DNA of 64,000 bases from Streptomyces roseofulvus (GTDB lineage Bacteria; Actinomycetota; Actinomycetes; Streptomycetales; Streptomycetaceae): NCBI RefSeq assembly GCF_039534915.1, contig NZ_BAAAWE010000001.1, positions 2,108,001-2,172,000 of the forward strand, given 5' to 3'. Below the pieces are notes generated by a model. The model saw only the letters and a list, made by a program, of their open reading frames with translations. It did no database searches and was not told the DNA's origin. Below, piece by piece: positions 1 to 10,002 of the stretch; position 1 is the stretch's first letter; each line of letters opens with the position of its first letter. A program made the translations under genes and the position numbers.

Positions 1-71
1 GCCGTCCCGGCCGTGGGCACCGGTCGGCGGGTCGGGCCGCCGCCGTCAGCGGTGGTCCGGCCGTCGCCGGG

Positions 72-416
72 TCACGCGTTGGAGGGGCCGCCGAGCTGGA
101 TGCCGGCCATACGGGTCCACTCGTAGGGGCCGGTGACGACCTTCGCGGCGAACTCGCCGTCGAACTCGTCGTGCAGGGTGAGGCCGGCCTGCTCGGCGGC
201 CTGCTGGGCGATCGCGTGGGTGGGGGCCACCAGGTCGCCCCAGCCGCCGTCCTCGCCGACGAGGACGATCCGGGTGCCGGCCTGGCCGATGTGGGCGATC
301 TGGCCCTCGACGCCGCCGTGCTCCTTGCCGAAGGCGCGGATCTCCTTGGCCAGCTTGGCCGCCTTGCGCCCGGCACGCGGGGAGACGGCCGTGGTCTCTT
401 CCTTGGTGTCTGCCAT
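72..416 (-). CDS. Small conserved protein of unknown function
   Basis: A 114-residue soluble, acidic protein that I do not recognise. It opens with a low-complexity Thr/Lys/Ala stretch and then has a compact globular region with the pattern GQIAHIGQAGTRIVLVGEDG followed by an amphipathic helix rich in Ala. There is no signal peptide or membrane segment. The ATG at 416 was chosen because upstream in-frame sequence lacks a typical reading; the longer open frame to 557 crosses the ctaB terminator hairpin at 450-493, which argues against it. It lies downstream of ctaB on the same strand but beyond that terminator, so it is probably transcribed separately. Codon use is normal for the window, so it looks like a real gene; function cannot be inferred. 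Confidence 0.75.
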   Translation of the reverse strand: MADTKEETTAVSPRAGRKAAKLAKEIRAFGKEHGGVEGQIAHIGQAGTRIVLVGEDGGWGDLVAPTHAIAQQAAEQAGLTLHDEFDGEFAAKVVTGPYEWTRMAGIQLGGPSNA

Positions 417-449
417 GTCAAGGATGCTACCGAGGGGTAGATCGACTGA

Positions 450-493
450 CGACGGCCGGGCCGCGTGGTTCAGCCCACACGACCCGGCCGTCG
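450..493 (-). terminator. Terminator hairpin after ctaB
   Basis: Positions 450-460 and 483-493 form a perfect 11-bp inverted repeat, with a further 4-bp inner stem (465-468/475-478). It lies 15 bp beyond the ctaB stop on the minus strand. There is no clear T-tract, as is common for streptomycete terminators. Confidence 0.7.
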
Positions 494-507
494 GAGCCGG
501 AGAACCG

Positions 508-1455
508 CTAGCGGAGGAAGGGGTCCACCGCGACCGCCACGAAGAGCAGCGACACATAGGTGATGGACCAGTGGAAGAGGCGCATCTCCTTGAGCTTCGC
601 GCCGGTGACCTCGGCCTTGGCGCGGTTCAGCAGGGCGTGCGCCTCCCACAGCCACCAGCCGCCGGTGGCCAGGGCGACGGCGGTGTAGAACCAGCCGGTG
701 TAGCCCAGCGGGGTGAGCAGCAGCGAGACCGCGACCATGACCCAGCTGTAGAGGACGATCTGCTTGGCGACGACCTTGTTGGAGGCGATCACCGGCAGCA
801 TCGGCACGCCCACGCGCGCGTAGTCCTCCTTCACCTTCATCGACAGCGGCCAGTAGTGCGGCGGCGTCCAGAAGAAGATGACCATGAAGAGGATGACGGC
901 GGCCCAGGACATCGAGTTCGTGACCGAGGACCAGCCGATGAGGACCGGCATGCAGCCGGCGATGCCGCCCCAGACGATGTTCTGCGCGGTGCGCCGCTTC
1001 AGCAGCATCGTGTAGACGACGACGTAGAAGAGCAGGGCGCCGAGCGAGAGCCAGGCGGAGAGCCAGTTGACGAGCAGGCCGAACCAGAGGGTGGAGACGA
1101 CGGCCAGGGTGAGGCCGAAGACCAGGCCCTCGCGCGGCGAGACCATGCCGGTGACCAGCGGGCGCTGCGAGGTGCGGTCCATCAGCGCGTCGATGTCGCG
1201 GTCGATGTACATGTTCAGCGCGTTGGCGCCGCCGGCCGAGAGGTAGCCGCCGAAGCAGGTGGCGAGCACCAGCCAGAGGTCGGGCACGCCCTGTTCGGCG
1301 AGGAACATCACCGGAACGGTGGTGATGAGCAGCAGTTCGATGATCCGCGGCTTGGTCAGCGCCACGAATGCCTTGACGCGGTCCCCGAACGGCCGATGGC
1401 CCCCCGGGCCGGTAGCCAAGACGACCCCTGCGGGTCGGGACTCGACGGCCGTCAC
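508..1455 (-). CDS. ctaB: Protoheme IX farnesyltransferase (heme O synthase)
   Basis: Membrane prenyltransferase of the UbiA superfamily that adds a farnesyl group to heme B to give heme O, the precursor of heme A for the aa3 cytochrome oxidase. The 315-residue product carries the prenyl-diphosphate/Mg binding motif [12 protein letters not shown] in the first third and the conserved TPPHYWPLS segment, with about eight or nine hydrophobic helices. The start is the GTG at 1455: an AGGGG sequence sits 5 bases upstream, whereas the in-frame GTG at 1461 is too close to it. It is divergent from tkt across a 349-bp gap, the arrangement I recall for S. coelicolor. A strong hairpin follows the stop codon. 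Confidence 0.95.
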   Translation of the reverse strand: MTAVESRPAGVVLATGPGGHRPFGDRVKAFVALTKPRIIELLLITTVPVMFLAEQGVPDLWLVLATCFGGYLSAGGANALNMYIDRDIDALMDRTSQRPLVTGMVSPREGLVFGLTLAVVSTLWFGLLVNWLSAWLSLGALLFYVVVYTMLLKRRTAQNIVWGGIAGCMPVLIGWSSVTNSMSWAAVILFMVIFFWTPPHYWPLSMKVKEDYARVGVPMLPVIASNKVVAKQIVLYSWVMVAVSLLLTPLGYTGWFYTAVALATGGWWLWEAHALLNRAKAEVTGAKLKEMRLFHWSITYVSLLFVAVAVDPFLR

Positions 1456-1804
1456 GCACACCCCTGACAGAGAAATTCCCAGCAAGTTCCCCGGATAAAG
1501 GCGGGGTGAAACTTGCGCGTACCACGCCACTGTAGACGTTGCCCAGACACCGATCTTCGCGGGGGTGGGGTCGTGTTGGCGGGGCTCACTCCTGCGTGCG
1601 CGTCCGGCCCCGTATCAAGGGGTGGACACGGTTCGGCGAGCCGTTCGGGAGGCGGAGCGCCACGCCCACCGGCACTCTTGCTCTGAGCGCTCATTTGAGG
1701 GGCATGGACACGAAAAGAGGGGGCTTTTTCGGGGGTAGGCTCGACAGCGCCGGTACACCCTCAGTCACCGGCTACAGACATGTGGAGAGGAGCCCTGACC
1801 CAGG
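1456..1804. promoter_or_regulatory. Divergent ctaB/tkt intergenic region
   Basis: This 349-bp gap must hold the promoters for ctaB (minus) and for the pentose phosphate operon (plus). I see no gene in it and no convincing -35/-10 pair on either strand. The tkt ribosome binding site is the GAGAGGAG run near 1783-1790, about 13 bases before the GTG. Confidence 0.5.
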
Positions 1805-3892
1805 GTGAGCACTAAGCCGACCACCACAGACCTCCAGTGGACCGAATTGGACCAGCGGGCCGTCGACACCGCCCGCATCCTGGCCGCGGACGCCGTACAG
1901 AAGGTCGGCAACGGCCATCCGGGTACGGCGATGAGCCTCGCGCCGGCCGCGTACACCCTCTTCCAGAAGGTGATGCGCCACGACCCGTCCGACCCCGAGT
2001 GGGTGGGCCGCGACCGGTTCGTGCTGTCCGCGGGCCACTCCTCGCTGACCCTGTACACCCAGCTGTACCTGGGTGGCTTCGGTCTGGAGCTGGACGACCT
2101 CAAGGCGTTCCGCACCTGGGGCTCGAAGACCCCGGGCCACCCCGAGTACGGTCACACGGCCGGCGTCGAGACGACCACGGGCCCGCTGGGCCAGGGCGTC
2201 GCGAACGCCGTGGGCATGGCGATGGCCGCCCGCTACGAGCGCGGCCTGTTCGACCCCGAGGCCGCCCCGGGCACCTCGCCGTTCGACCACCGCGTCTACG
2301 TGATCGCCGGCGACGGCTGCCTCCAGGAGGGCATCTCCGCCGAGGCGTCCTCGCTCGCGGGCCACCAGAAGCTGGGCAACCTGATCCTGCTGTGGGACGA
2401 CAACCACATCTCGATCGAGGGCGACACCGAGACCGCCGTGTCCGAGGACACGATGAAGCGGTACGAGGCGTACGGCTGGCACGTGCAGCGCGTCGAGCCG
2501 CAGGAGAACGGCGACCTGGACCCGGCCGGCCTGTACGCGGCGATCCGCGCGGCCGAGGCCGAGACCGAGCGTCCGTCGTTCATCGCGATGCGCTCGATCA
2601 TCGCCTGGCCGGCGCCGAACGCGCAGAACACCGAGGCCGCGCACGGCTCGGCGCTCGGCGCCGAGGAGGTCGCGGCCACCAAGCGCGTGCTGGGCTTCGA
2701 CCCGGAGCAGAGCTTCGAGGTCGGCGACGACGTCATCCGCCACACCCGCGCGCTCGGCGAGCGCGGCCGCGAGGCCCGCGCCGCCTGGGACAAGCAGCTC
2801 GCCGAGTGGCGGACGGCCAACCCGGAGCGGGCCGCCGAGTTCGACCGGATCCAGGCGAACGAGCTGCCGGCCGGCTGGGAGGAGAAGCTCCCGGTCTTCG
2901 AGGCGGGCAAGAGCGTCGCCACCCGTGCCGCCTCGGGCAAGGTCCTCCAGGCGCTGGGCGAGGTCCTCCCCGAGCTGTGGGGCGGCTCCGCCGACCTCGC
3001 GGGCTCGAACAACACGACGATCGACAAGGCGTCGTCCTTCCTCCCCGAGGGCAACCCGCTGCCGGAGGCGAACCCGTACGGCCGCACGATCCACTTCGGC
3101 ATCCGCGAGCACGCCATGGCCGCGGAGATGAACGGCATCGCGCTGCACGGCAACACCCGCATCTACGGCGGCACCTTCCTGGTCTTCTCGGACTACATGC
3201 GCAACGCGGTGCGCCTGTCGGCCCTGATGCACCTGCCGGTGACCTACGTGTGGACGCACGACTCGATCGGTCTCGGCGAGGACGGCCCGACCCACCAGCC
3301 GGTGGAGCACCTGGCCGCGCTGCGCGCGATCCCGGGTCTGAACGTGGTCCGCCCGGCCGACGCCAACGAGACGGCGATCGCCTGGCGCGAGATCATGAAG
3401 CGGCACACCCGCGAGTACCTGAAGGGCGCCCCGCACGGTCTGGCGCTGACCCGTCAGGGCGTGCCGACGTACGCGCCGAACGAGGACGCGGCCAAGGGCG
3501 GCTACGTGCTCTTCGACGCCGAAGGCGGCGAGCCGCAGGTCGTGATCATCGCGACCGGTTCCGAGGTGCACCTGGCCGTCGAGGCCCGTGAGCAGCTCCA
3601 GGCCGACGGCGTCCCGACCCGGGTGGTCTCGATGCCGTCCGTCGAGTGGTTCGAGGAGCAGGACCAGGCGTACAAGGACTCGGTCCTGCCGCCGGCCGTC
3701 AAGGCGCGCGTCGCCGTCGAGGCCGGTGTCGGCCTGACCTGGCACAAGTACGTCGGCGACGCCGGCCGGATCGTCTCCCTGGAGCACTTCGGTGCCTCGG
3801 CCGACGCCAAGGTCCTCTTCCGTGAGTTCGGTTTCACGCCGGAGGCCGTCGCCTCCGCCGCCCGGGAATCGATCGCAGCCGCCGCGCGCTGA
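1805..3892 (+). CDS. tkt: Transketolase
   Basis: Thiamine-diphosphate enzyme of the non-oxidative pentose phosphate pathway, moving two-carbon units between ketose and aldose phosphates. The 695-residue protein has the usual three domains: the TPP pyrophosphate domain with GNGHPG (His38) and the GDG Mg/TPP motif at 169-171, the pyrimidine domain with the catalytic Glu in FGIREHAM (about 430-440), and a C-terminal domain with ATGSEV. The start is the GTG at 1805. It is the first gene of the tkt-tal-zwf-opcA-pgl operon, 36 bp before tal, so the cell can coordinate oxidative and non-oxidative branches. Confidence 0.97.
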   Translation: MSTKPTTTDLQWTELDQRAVDTARILAADAVQKVGNGHPGTAMSLAPAAYTLFQKVMRHDPSDPEWVGRDRFVLSAGHSSLTLYTQLYLGGFGLELDDLKAFRTWGSKTPGHPEYGHTAGVETTTGPLGQGVANAVGMAMAARYERGLFDPEAAPGTSPFDHRVYVIAGDGCLQEGISAEASSLAGHQKLGNLILLWDDNHISIEGDTETAVSEDTMKRYEAYGWHVQRVEPQENGDLDPAGLYAAIRAAEAETERPSFIAMRSIIAWPAPNAQNTEAAHGSALGAEEVAATKRVLGFDPEQSFEVGDDVIRHTRALGERGREARAAWDKQLAEWRTANPERAAEFDRIQANELPAGWEEKLPVFEAGKSVATRAASGKVLQALGEVLPELWGGSADLAGSNNTTIDKASSFLPEGNPLPEANPYGRTIHFGIREHAMAAEMNGIALHGNTRIYGGTFLVFSDYMRNAVRLSALMHLPVTYVWTHDSIGLGEDGPTHQPVEHLAALRAIPGLNVVRPADANETAIAWREIMKRHTREYLKGAPHGLALTRQGVPTYAPNEDAAKGGYVLFDAEGGEPQVVIIATGSEVHLAVEAREQLQADGVPTRVVSMPSVEWFEEQDQAYKDSVLPPAVKARVAVEAGVGLTWHKYVGDAGRIVSLEHFGASADAKVLFREFGFTPEAVASAARESIAAAAR

Positions 3893-3928
3893 CGCGGATA
3901 CGTACGACTTATTGGAGATGCAATTCTC

Positions 3929-5053
3929 ATGACAGACGCTCTCAAGCGCCTCTCCGACGAAGGCGTCGCGATCTGGCTGGACGACCTCTCGCGTCAGCGG
4001 ATCACGTCCGGCAACCTGGCCGAGCTCATCGACCAGTCCCACGTGGTCGGCGTGACGACCAACCCGTCGATCTTCCAGAAGGCGATCTCCGAGGGGCACG
4101 GCTACGACCAGCAGCTGGCCGACCTCGCCGCCCGCAAGGTCACCGTGGACGAGGCCATCCGCATGATCACGACGGCGGACGTCCGCGACGCCGCCGACAT
4201 CCTGCGCCCGGTCTTCGACGCGACCGACGGCCAGGACGGCCGGGTCTCCATCGAGGTCGACCCGCGGCTCGCCCACGACACGGTCGCCACGATCGCCGAG
4301 GCGAAGCAGCTGGCCTGGCTGGTGGACCGCCCGAACACCCTGATCAAGATCCCCGCGACGAAGGCCGGCCTGCCGGCGATCACCGAGGTCATCGGCCTCG
4401 GCATCAGCGTCAACGTGACCCTGATCTTCTCGCTGGAGCGCTACCGCGCGGTCATGGACGCCTACCTGGCGGGTCTGGAGAAGGCCCGCGAGCGCGGCCT
4501 CGACCTGTCGAAGATCCACTCGGTGGCGTCCTTCTTCGTGTCCCGCGTGGACACCGAGATCGACAAGCGCCTGGACGGCATCGGCACCGACGAGGCCACG
4601 GCGCTCAAGGGCAAGTCGGCCCTGGCCAACGCGCGCCTCGCCTACGAGGCGTACGAGGAGGTCTTCTCGGACTCCTCGGAGCGCTGGGCGGCCCTGGACA
4701 AGGCGCAGGCCAACAAGCAGCGTCCGCTGTGGGCCTCGACCGGCGTCAAGGACCCGGCGTACAAGGACACGCTGTACGTGGTGGACCTGGTCGCCCCGGG
4801 CACCGTCAACACCATGCCGGAGGCGACCCTGGAGGCCACCGCCGACCACGGCGAGGTCGCCGGCGACACCGTGCGCGGCACGTACGACTCCTCCCGCGAG
4901 GTCCTGGAGGCCGTCGCCAAGCTGGGCATCAGCTACGACGACGTGGTCCAGCTCCTGGAGGACGAGGGCGTCGAGAAGTTCGAGGCGGCCTGGAACGACC
5001 TGCTCGGCTCGACCGAGGCGGAGCTCAAGCGCCTCGCCCCTTCGGAGGGCTGA
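3929..5053 (+). CDS. tal: Transaldolase
   Basis: Transfers a dihydroxyacetone unit between sugar phosphates through a Schiff base. The 374-residue length is that of the longer TalB/Tal-Pgi-type actinobacterial enzymes. Visible signatures are the N-terminal GVTTNPSIF motif and the active-site lysine in LIKIPAT (Lys140). The ATG at 3929 follows a TTGGAGATG ribosome binding site. It lies between tkt and zwf, only 5 bp before the zwf start, so it is clearly part of the same transcript. The acidic C-terminal helix ends in a run typical of this subfamily. Nothing unusual. Confidence 0.97.
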   Translation: MTDALKRLSDEGVAIWLDDLSRQRITSGNLAELIDQSHVVGVTTNPSIFQKAISEGHGYDQQLADLAARKVTVDEAIRMITTADVRDAADILRPVFDATDGQDGRVSIEVDPRLAHDTVATIAEAKQLAWLVDRPNTLIKIPATKAGLPAITEVIGLGISVNVTLIFSLERYRAVMDAYLAGLEKARERGLDLSKIHSVASFFVSRVDTEIDKRLDGIGTDEATALKGKSALANARLAYEAYEEVFSDSSERWAALDKAQANKQRPLWASTGVKDPAYKDTLYVVDLVAPGTVNTMPEATLEATADHGEVAGDTVRGTYDSSREVLEAVAKLGISYDDVVQLLEDEGVEKFEAAWNDLLGSTEAELKRLAPSEG

Positions 5054-5058
5054 CCACA

Positions 5059-6591
5059 GTGAGCACCGTCGACGGAGCCAACCCGCTCCGTGACGCCGCA
5101 GACCGACGGCTCCCGCGCATCGCGGGGCCGTCGGGCCTGGTCATCTTCGGCGTCACGGGCGATTTGTCCCGTAAGAAGCTGATGCCCGCCGTCTACGACC
5201 TGGCCAACCGCGGCCTGCTGCCGCCGGGCTTCTCGCTCATCGGCTTCGCCCGCCGGGAGTGGCAGGACGAGGACTTCGCCCAGGAGGTCCACGACGCGGT
5301 CAAGCAGCACGCCCGCACGCCCTTCCGCGAGGAGGTCTGGCAGCAGCTCATCCAGGGCATGCGGTTCGTCCAGGGCGACTTCGACAGCGACGAGGCGTTC
5401 GAGCAGCTCAAGGACACCATCGAGGAGCTGGACAAGGCGCAGGGCACCGGGGGCAACTTCGCCTTCTACCTGTCCGTGCCGCCGAAGTTCTTCCCGCTCG
5501 TCGTCCAGCAGCTGAAGAAGCACGGCCTGGCCGACCAGAAGAACGGCTCCTGGCGCCGCGCCGTCATCGAGAAGCCCTTCGGCCACGACCTCGCCTCCGC
5601 CAAGGAGCTCAACGAGGTCGTCCACGAGGTCTTCCCGCCCGAGGCGGTCTTCCGCATCGACCACTACCTCGGCAAGGAGACCGTCCAGAACATCCTGGCG
5701 CTCCGCTTCGCCAACACGCTCTTCGAGCCGACCTGGAACCGGTCGTACGTCGACCACGTGCAGATCACCATGGCCGAGGACATCGGCATCGGCGGCCGCG
5801 CGGGCTACTACGACGGCATCGGCGCCGCCCGTGACGTCATCCAGAACCACCTGCTCCAGCTGCTCGCGCTGACCGCGATGGAGGAGCCCGCCTCCTTCGA
5901 CGCCGACGCGCTCGCCGCGGAGAAGACCAAGGTCCTGGGCGCCGTCCGGCTCCCGAAGGACCTGGCGAAGTCCACCGTCCGCGGTCAGTACGCGGCCGGC
6001 TGGCAGGGCGGCGCGAAGGCCGTCGGCTACCTCCAGGAAGAGGGCATCGACCCCCAGTCGACGACCGACACCTACGCGGCGATCAAGCTGGAGATCGACA
6101 ACCGCCGCTGGGCGGGCGTCCCCTTCTACCTGCGGACCGGCAAGCGGCTCGGCCGCCGGGTCACCGAGATCGCGGTGGTCTTCCAGCGCGCCCCGCACTC
6201 CCCCTTCGACCACACGTCGACGGAGGAGCTGGGCCGCAACGCCATCGTCATCCGGGTCCAGCCGGACGAGGGCGTCACCGTCCGCTTCGGCTCCAAGGTG
6301 CCCGGCACCCAGATGGAGATCCGGGACGTGTCGATGGACTTCGCCTACGGCGAGTCCTTCACCGAGTCCAGCCCCGAGGCGTACGAGCGGCTCATCCTGG
6401 ACGTCCTGCTCGGCGACTCCAACCTCTTCCCGCGCGTGGAGGAGGTCGAGCTGTCCTGGAAGATCCTCGACCCGATCGAGCGGTTCTGGGACACGCACGG
6501 CAAGCCCGCCCAGTACGAGTCCGGCACCTGGGGACCGGTCGAGGCGGACGAGATGCTCGCACGAGACGGCAGGAGCTGGCGCCGGCCATGA
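5059..6591 (+). CDS. zwf: Glucose-6-phosphate 1-dehydrogenase
   Basis: Oxidises glucose 6-phosphate to 6-phosphogluconolactone and supplies NADPH. The 510-residue protein begins with a Rossmann nucleotide motif GVTGDLSRKK (about 31-40) and carries the substrate/catalytic signature RIDHYLGKE near residue 200. The GTG at 5059 is preceded by GGAGGG overlapping the end of tal; the long upstream open frame is only a shadow of tal. Its last codon overlaps the opcA start (ATGA), indicating translational coupling with the protein that stimulates this enzyme in actinobacteria. Confidence 0.97.
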   Translation: MSTVDGANPLRDAADRRLPRIAGPSGLVIFGVTGDLSRKKLMPAVYDLANRGLLPPGFSLIGFARREWQDEDFAQEVHDAVKQHARTPFREEVWQQLIQGMRFVQGDFDSDEAFEQLKDTIEELDKAQGTGGNFAFYLSVPPKFFPLVVQQLKKHGLADQKNGSWRRAVIEKPFGHDLASAKELNEVVHEVFPPEAVFRIDHYLGKETVQNILALRFANTLFEPTWNRSYVDHVQITMAEDIGIGGRAGYYDGIGAARDVIQNHLLQLLALTAMEEPASFDADALAAEKTKVLGAVRLPKDLAKSTVRGQYAAGWQGGAKAVGYLQEEGIDPQSTTDTYAAIKLEIDNRRWAGVPFYLRTGKRLGRRVTEIAVVFQRAPHSPFDHTSTEELGRNAIVIRVQPDEGVTVRFGSKVPGTQMEIRDVSMDFAYGESFTESSPEAYERLILDVLLGDSNLFPRVEEVELSWKILDPIERFWDTHGKPAQYESGTWGPVEADEMLARDGRSWRRP

Positions 6592-7655
6592 AGACCGACC
6601 TGACGGACACCACGTCCTCCAAGATCAACAAGGCGCTGGTGCTCGGGCGGCGGGCGATCGGCACCCCGGCCGTCGGCATGGTGCTCACCCTCGTCATCGT
6701 CACCGACGAGGAGAACGCCTACGACGCGCTGAAGGCGGCCAACGAGGCGTCGCGCGAGCACCCCTCGCGGACCCTCGTGGTGATCAAGCGGGTCTCGCGC
6801 TCGCCGCGGGACCGCGCCAACACCCGGCTCGACGCCGAGGTCCGCCTCGGCGCCGACGCCGGCTCCGGGGAGACGGTCGTCCTCCGGCTGTACGGCGAGG
6901 TCGTCGACCAGGCGCAGTCGGTGGTGCTGCCGCTGCTCCTCCCGGACGCCCCCGTCGTCGTCTGGTGGCCGGTGAACGCGCCGACCGACCCGGCGAACGA
7001 CCCGCTGGGCGCCCTCGCCCAGCGCCGGGTGACCGACACGTACGCCGCCGAGCAGCCCATCGAGGAGCTGACCGCGCGCGCGGACACCTACACCCCCGGC
7101 GACACGGACCTGTCGTGGACCCGGATCACCCCGTGGCGCTCGATGCTGGCCGCCGCGCTCGACCAGGTCCACTGCAAGGTGACCTCGGCCGACGTGGAGG
7201 GCGAGGAGTTCAACCCGAGCGTCGAACTGCTCGCGATGTGGCTGGCCGAGCGGCTGAAGGTGCCGGTGCGGCGCTCCCGCTCGGGCGGGCCCGGCCTCAC
7301 CTCCGTACGCCTGGAGACCGACGCCGGACCGATCGTCCTCGACCGGCCCGACGGCTCGCTCGCCACGCTCTCCATACAGGGCCAGCCGGACCGTGCCGTG
7401 GCGCTCAAGCGGCGCGAGACGTCCGAGCTGATCGCGGAGGAGCTGCGCCGGCTCGACCCGGACGACACCTACGCGGCGGCGCTCAAGTACGGCCTGGAGC
7501 GACTCGACGAGGAGGCGGCGATCACCGCCCCCGCGCCCGAGGAGCCCGCCGACGTCACGGCGCCCGCCGCCGCGGCCGAGACCGAACCGGCCGACGAGCC
7601 GGCGAGGAAGGCTCCCGCCAAGAAGGCCCCGGCCAAGAAGGCGGCGGCCAAGTGA
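6588..7655 (+). CDS. opcA: Glucose-6-phosphate dehydrogenase assembly protein OpcA
   Basis: OpcA is needed for full activity or assembly of glucose-6-phosphate dehydrogenase, originally described in cyanobacteria and conserved next to zwf in actinobacteria. The 355-residue protein begins with TDTTSSKINKALV, typical of the family, followed by the OpcA N- and C-terminal alpha/beta regions. The final 30 or so residues are an Ala/Lys-rich tail built from KAPAKK repeats, like the histone H1-like tails of other streptomycete proteins. It overlaps zwf (ATGA) and pgl (GTGA), so the three proteins are likely made in stoichiometric amounts. Confidence 0.95.
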   Translation: MKTDLTDTTSSKINKALVLGRRAIGTPAVGMVLTLVIVTDEENAYDALKAANEASREHPSRTLVVIKRVSRSPRDRANTRLDAEVRLGADAGSGETVVLRLYGEVVDQAQSVVLPLLLPDAPVVVWWPVNAPTDPANDPLGALAQRRVTDTYAAEQPIEELTARADTYTPGDTDLSWTRITPWRSMLAAALDQVHCKVTSADVEGEEFNPSVELLAMWLAERLKVPVRRSRSGGPGLTSVRLETDAGPIVLDRPDGSLATLSIQGQPDRAVALKRRETSELIAEELRRLDPDDTYAAALKYGLERLDEEAAITAPAPEEPADVTAPAAAAETEPADEPARKAPAKKAPAKKAAAK

Positions 7656-8434
7656 GCGCCCCCCGGCTGGTGGTCCACCGGGACAAGGAGCTGATGGCCG
7701 AGGCCGCTGCGGCCCGGCTGATCACCCGGATCGTGGACGCCCAGTCCGCCCGCGGCACGGCCTCGGTCGTGCTGACCGGCGGCCGCAACGGCAACGGGCT
7801 GCTCGCCGCGCTCGGCACCGCGCCGGCCCGGGACGCGATCGACTGGTCGCGGCTCGACCTGTGGTGGGGCGACGAGCGGTTCCTGCCCGAGGGCGACCCC
7901 GAGCGGAACGTCACCCAGGCCCGCGAGGCGCTGCTCGACCGGGTCCCGCTGGACCCGGCCCGGGTGCACGCCATGCCGGCCTCGGACGGCCCGCACGGGG
8001 ACGACGCCGACGCCGCCGCGGCGGCCTACGCGGCCGAGCTGGCCGCCGCGGCCGGCCCCGGCGACGAGGGGCGCGTGCCGTCCTTCGACGTGCTGATGCT
8101 GGGCGTCGGCCCGGACACCCACGTGGCCTCGCTCTTCCCCGGGCTGCCTGCGGTCCGGGAGACCGGACGGACGGTCGTCGGGGTGCGGCAGGCGCCGAAG
8201 CCGCCGCCGACCCGGATCTCCCTGACCCTCCCGGCGATCGGGGCGGCGCGGGAGGTCTGGCTGCTGGCGGCCGGCGAGGACAAGGCGGAGGCCGCGGCCT
8301 TCGCGCTGTCCGGCCCGGACCCCGTCGAGGCACCGGCGGCCGGCGCCCGCGGCCGCGAGCACACGCTGTGGCTGATGGACGCGGCGGCGGCCTCGAAGCT
8401 GCCCGCCGGTCTGCACCCGCCGGTCTCCGCCTGA
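7652..8434 (+). CDS. pgl: 6-Phosphogluconolactonase
   Basis: Hydrolyses 6-phosphogluconolactone to 6-phosphogluconate (DevB/SOL family). The 260-residue protein has the family landmarks LTGGRNGNGLL, LWWGDERFLP, a conserved NVTQAREALL and GVGPDTHVASLFPG, and a KPPPTRISLTL segment near the C-terminus. The GTG at 7652 overlaps the opcA stop (GTGA). It ends the pentose phosphate operon and faces a convergent gene across a shared hairpin. The lactone-ring enzyme directly after zwf and opcA completes the oxidative branch up to 6-phosphogluconate; the decarboxylating dehydrogenase (gnd) is not in the window. Confidence 0.95.
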   Translation: MSAPRLVVHRDKELMAEAAAARLITRIVDAQSARGTASVVLTGGRNGNGLLAALGTAPARDAIDWSRLDLWWGDERFLPEGDPERNVTQAREALLDRVPLDPARVHAMPASDGPHGDDADAAAAAYAAELAAAAGPGDEGRVPSFDVLMLGVGPDTHVASLFPGLPAVRETGRTVVGVRQAPKPPPTRISLTLPAIGAAREVWLLAAGEDKAEAAAFALSGPDPVEAPAAGARGREHTLWLMDAAAASKLPAGLHPPVSA

Positions 8435-8455
8435 CGGAGGCTCGCGCACGGCCCC

Positions 8456-8491
8456 GGAGGCCCGGTTCACCCCTCGGTGGACCGGGCCTCC
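8456..8491. terminator. Bidirectional terminator between pgl and PH-domain gene
   Basis: A perfect 11-bp inverted repeat (8456-8466 with 8481-8491, 14-base loop) between two convergent genes. The last codons and stop of the minus-strand gene lie inside the hairpin. Confidence 0.75.
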
Positions 8492-10002
8492 GTCGTCCGC
8501 GCGGGCTCCAGGAACGGCGTGAGCAGCCCCGGTACGGCCTCGGCGGCGAAGGCCAGGCCCTCGGTCTCGCCGGTGTCCAGGACGTCGTAGGCGCCCTCTC
8601 CGGCGGCCGTGGTGGCGGTGAGGGTGAGGATCCCGGCGCGCCGCTGGAAGAAGGACTGCTTGACCGTCCAGCCGATGATCCCGGAGCGCTGGAGGGCGAC
8701 CGTGCTCCGCCGTACCGCGCCGGACCGGGTGACCAGATAGGCGCCGCCCAGGGCGTGTCCGAGCGAGCGGTACGCGTCCCGGGCGAGCAGCACGGCGGGC
8801 GGCGCGAGCACGACGGTCCAGCCCGCCGCCACGTACAGCAGCACCGGCGTGAGGAGCGCCCCGAGGAGGGCGAGGACGGCGGCGGGGAGCAGGACGGCGA
8901 GCAGGGCCCACCGCAGCCGCCGGGTCCGGGCGGCGCGGGGGTGGGCGGTGAGCGGGACGGCGGTGGGCGGCACGGGCGCGCGCAGCACCTCGGCGGCGAC
9001 CCGGTCGGCGACGGCCCGGGGCACGGCGGGCAGCAGCGCCTTGAGGTCGGTGTGCTTCTCGTCGTCGTCCTCGGTGAGGCCGGTGGCGACGGCGTCGACC
9101 CGGGCGGCGCCGAGGAGCCGTACGCCGAGCGGTTCGACGAGCTCCACCCCGCGCAGCCGGCGCTCCTCCAGGGAGACCGAGCGGGCGGTGAGGAGGCCGC
9201 GGCGGACCCGGAGGGTGCCGCCCGGTTCGCGCTCCAGCCGGTGGTTCCACCACATCTCGACCCAGAGGCCGAGGGCGCCGACGGCGCCGGCGAGGGTGGC
9301 GAGGACGACCAGGTCGACGATCATCCAGGGCAGCGAGACGGAGGCGAAGCGGTCCCCTATCCAGTCGATGACCTCGGCCTGGGCGCCGAACCACTCGCTG
9401 ACCTGCATCACCGCCCCGGCGGCGGCCCCGCCGAGGGCCGGGGCGACGAAGGAGACGGGCGCGTAGCGGATCCAGCGGGGGTCGAGGACGGCGAGCGTGC
9501 CGTCGTGGGCCGGGTCGGCCTCGGGGGCGGCCGGGCGGGCGAGGAGGGCGCGGCGGAGCCGTTCGCCCTCGGCGCGGGTGACGAGTTCGAGTGCGAGGGT
9601 GGACTCGCCGCCGCCGGTGGACTCGCCGGTGCCGATGCGGACCTTGACGAGGCCGAGGACGCGCTGGAGCGGGTTGGCGGTGAGGTCGACGCTGCGGATC
9701 CGGTCGCGGGCCAGCGAGCGGCGCTTGAGCAGGAGCAGCCCGGTGTGCAGGTCGACCCGGTCGGGGCCGATCCGGTAGCGGGTGCGGCGCCAGCGCACGT
9801 AGTCGGCGGCGGTGCCGCCGCCGACCAGCAGGGCGGCGCCGGCGAGGACCCAGCCGACGGCCTGCCAGAGCGGCCGGGAGCCGGCGAGCCCGGCAGCGAC
9901 CGGGACCCCCGCACCGGCCGCGACCCCGCAGAGGACGGCGGCGGTGACGAGGAGGGTGCGCCGGTCGAGGCCCCGCCACTCCCCCTCGCCGGCGGGGGTC
10001 AC
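8467..10002 (-). CDS. Membrane protein with bacterial PH domains (YdbT-like)
   Basis: A 511-residue membrane protein of the bPH_2 (DUF304) type. It has paired hydrophobic helices at the N-terminus, around the middle and towards the C-terminus, each followed by a PH-like segment; the motif RTRYRIGPDRVDLHTGL and the LKRRSLARDRIRSVDL block that follows are typical of such domains, and a third copy contains LVTRSGAVRRSTVALQRSGI. The GTG at 10002 overlaps the stop of the upstream PH gene (GTGA). In Bacillus the YdbS/YdbT pair belongs to this family and protects against certain antimicrobials; whether that holds here is unknown. It is the distal gene of a pgi-led transcript. Confidence 0.85.
   Translation of the reverse strand: MTPAGEGEWRGLDRRTLLVTAAVLCGVAAGAGVPVAAGLAGSRPLWQAVGWVLAGAALLVGGGTAADYVRWRRTRYRIGPDRVDLHTGLLLLKRRSLARDRIRSVDLTANPLQRVLGLVKVRIGTGESTGGGESTLALELVTRAEGERLRRALLARPAAPEADPAHDGTLAVLDPRWIRYAPVSFVAPALGGAAAGAVMQVSEWFGAQAEVIDWIGDRFASVSLPWMIVDLVVLATLAGAVGALGLWVEMWWNHRLEREPGGTLRVRRGLLTARSVSLEERRLRGVELVEPLGVRLLGAARVDAVATGLTEDDDEKHTDLKALLPAVPRAVADRVAAEVLRAPVPPTAVPLTAHPRAARTRRLRWALLAVLLPAAVLALLGALLTPVLLYVAAGWTVVLAPPAVLLARDAYRSLGHALGGAYLVTRSGAVRRSTVALQRSGIIGWTVKQSFFQRRAGILTLTATTAAGEGAYDVLDTGETEGLAFAAEAVPGLLTPFLEPARTTEARSTEG

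Noticed and set aside
1772..4849. Minus-strand open frame of 1025 codons opposite tkt and tal
   Set aside because: Shadow of the real plus-strand genes caused by G/C-rich third positions; its translation is Arg/Val/Asp/Gly-rich and matches no family, while tkt and tal are unambiguous.
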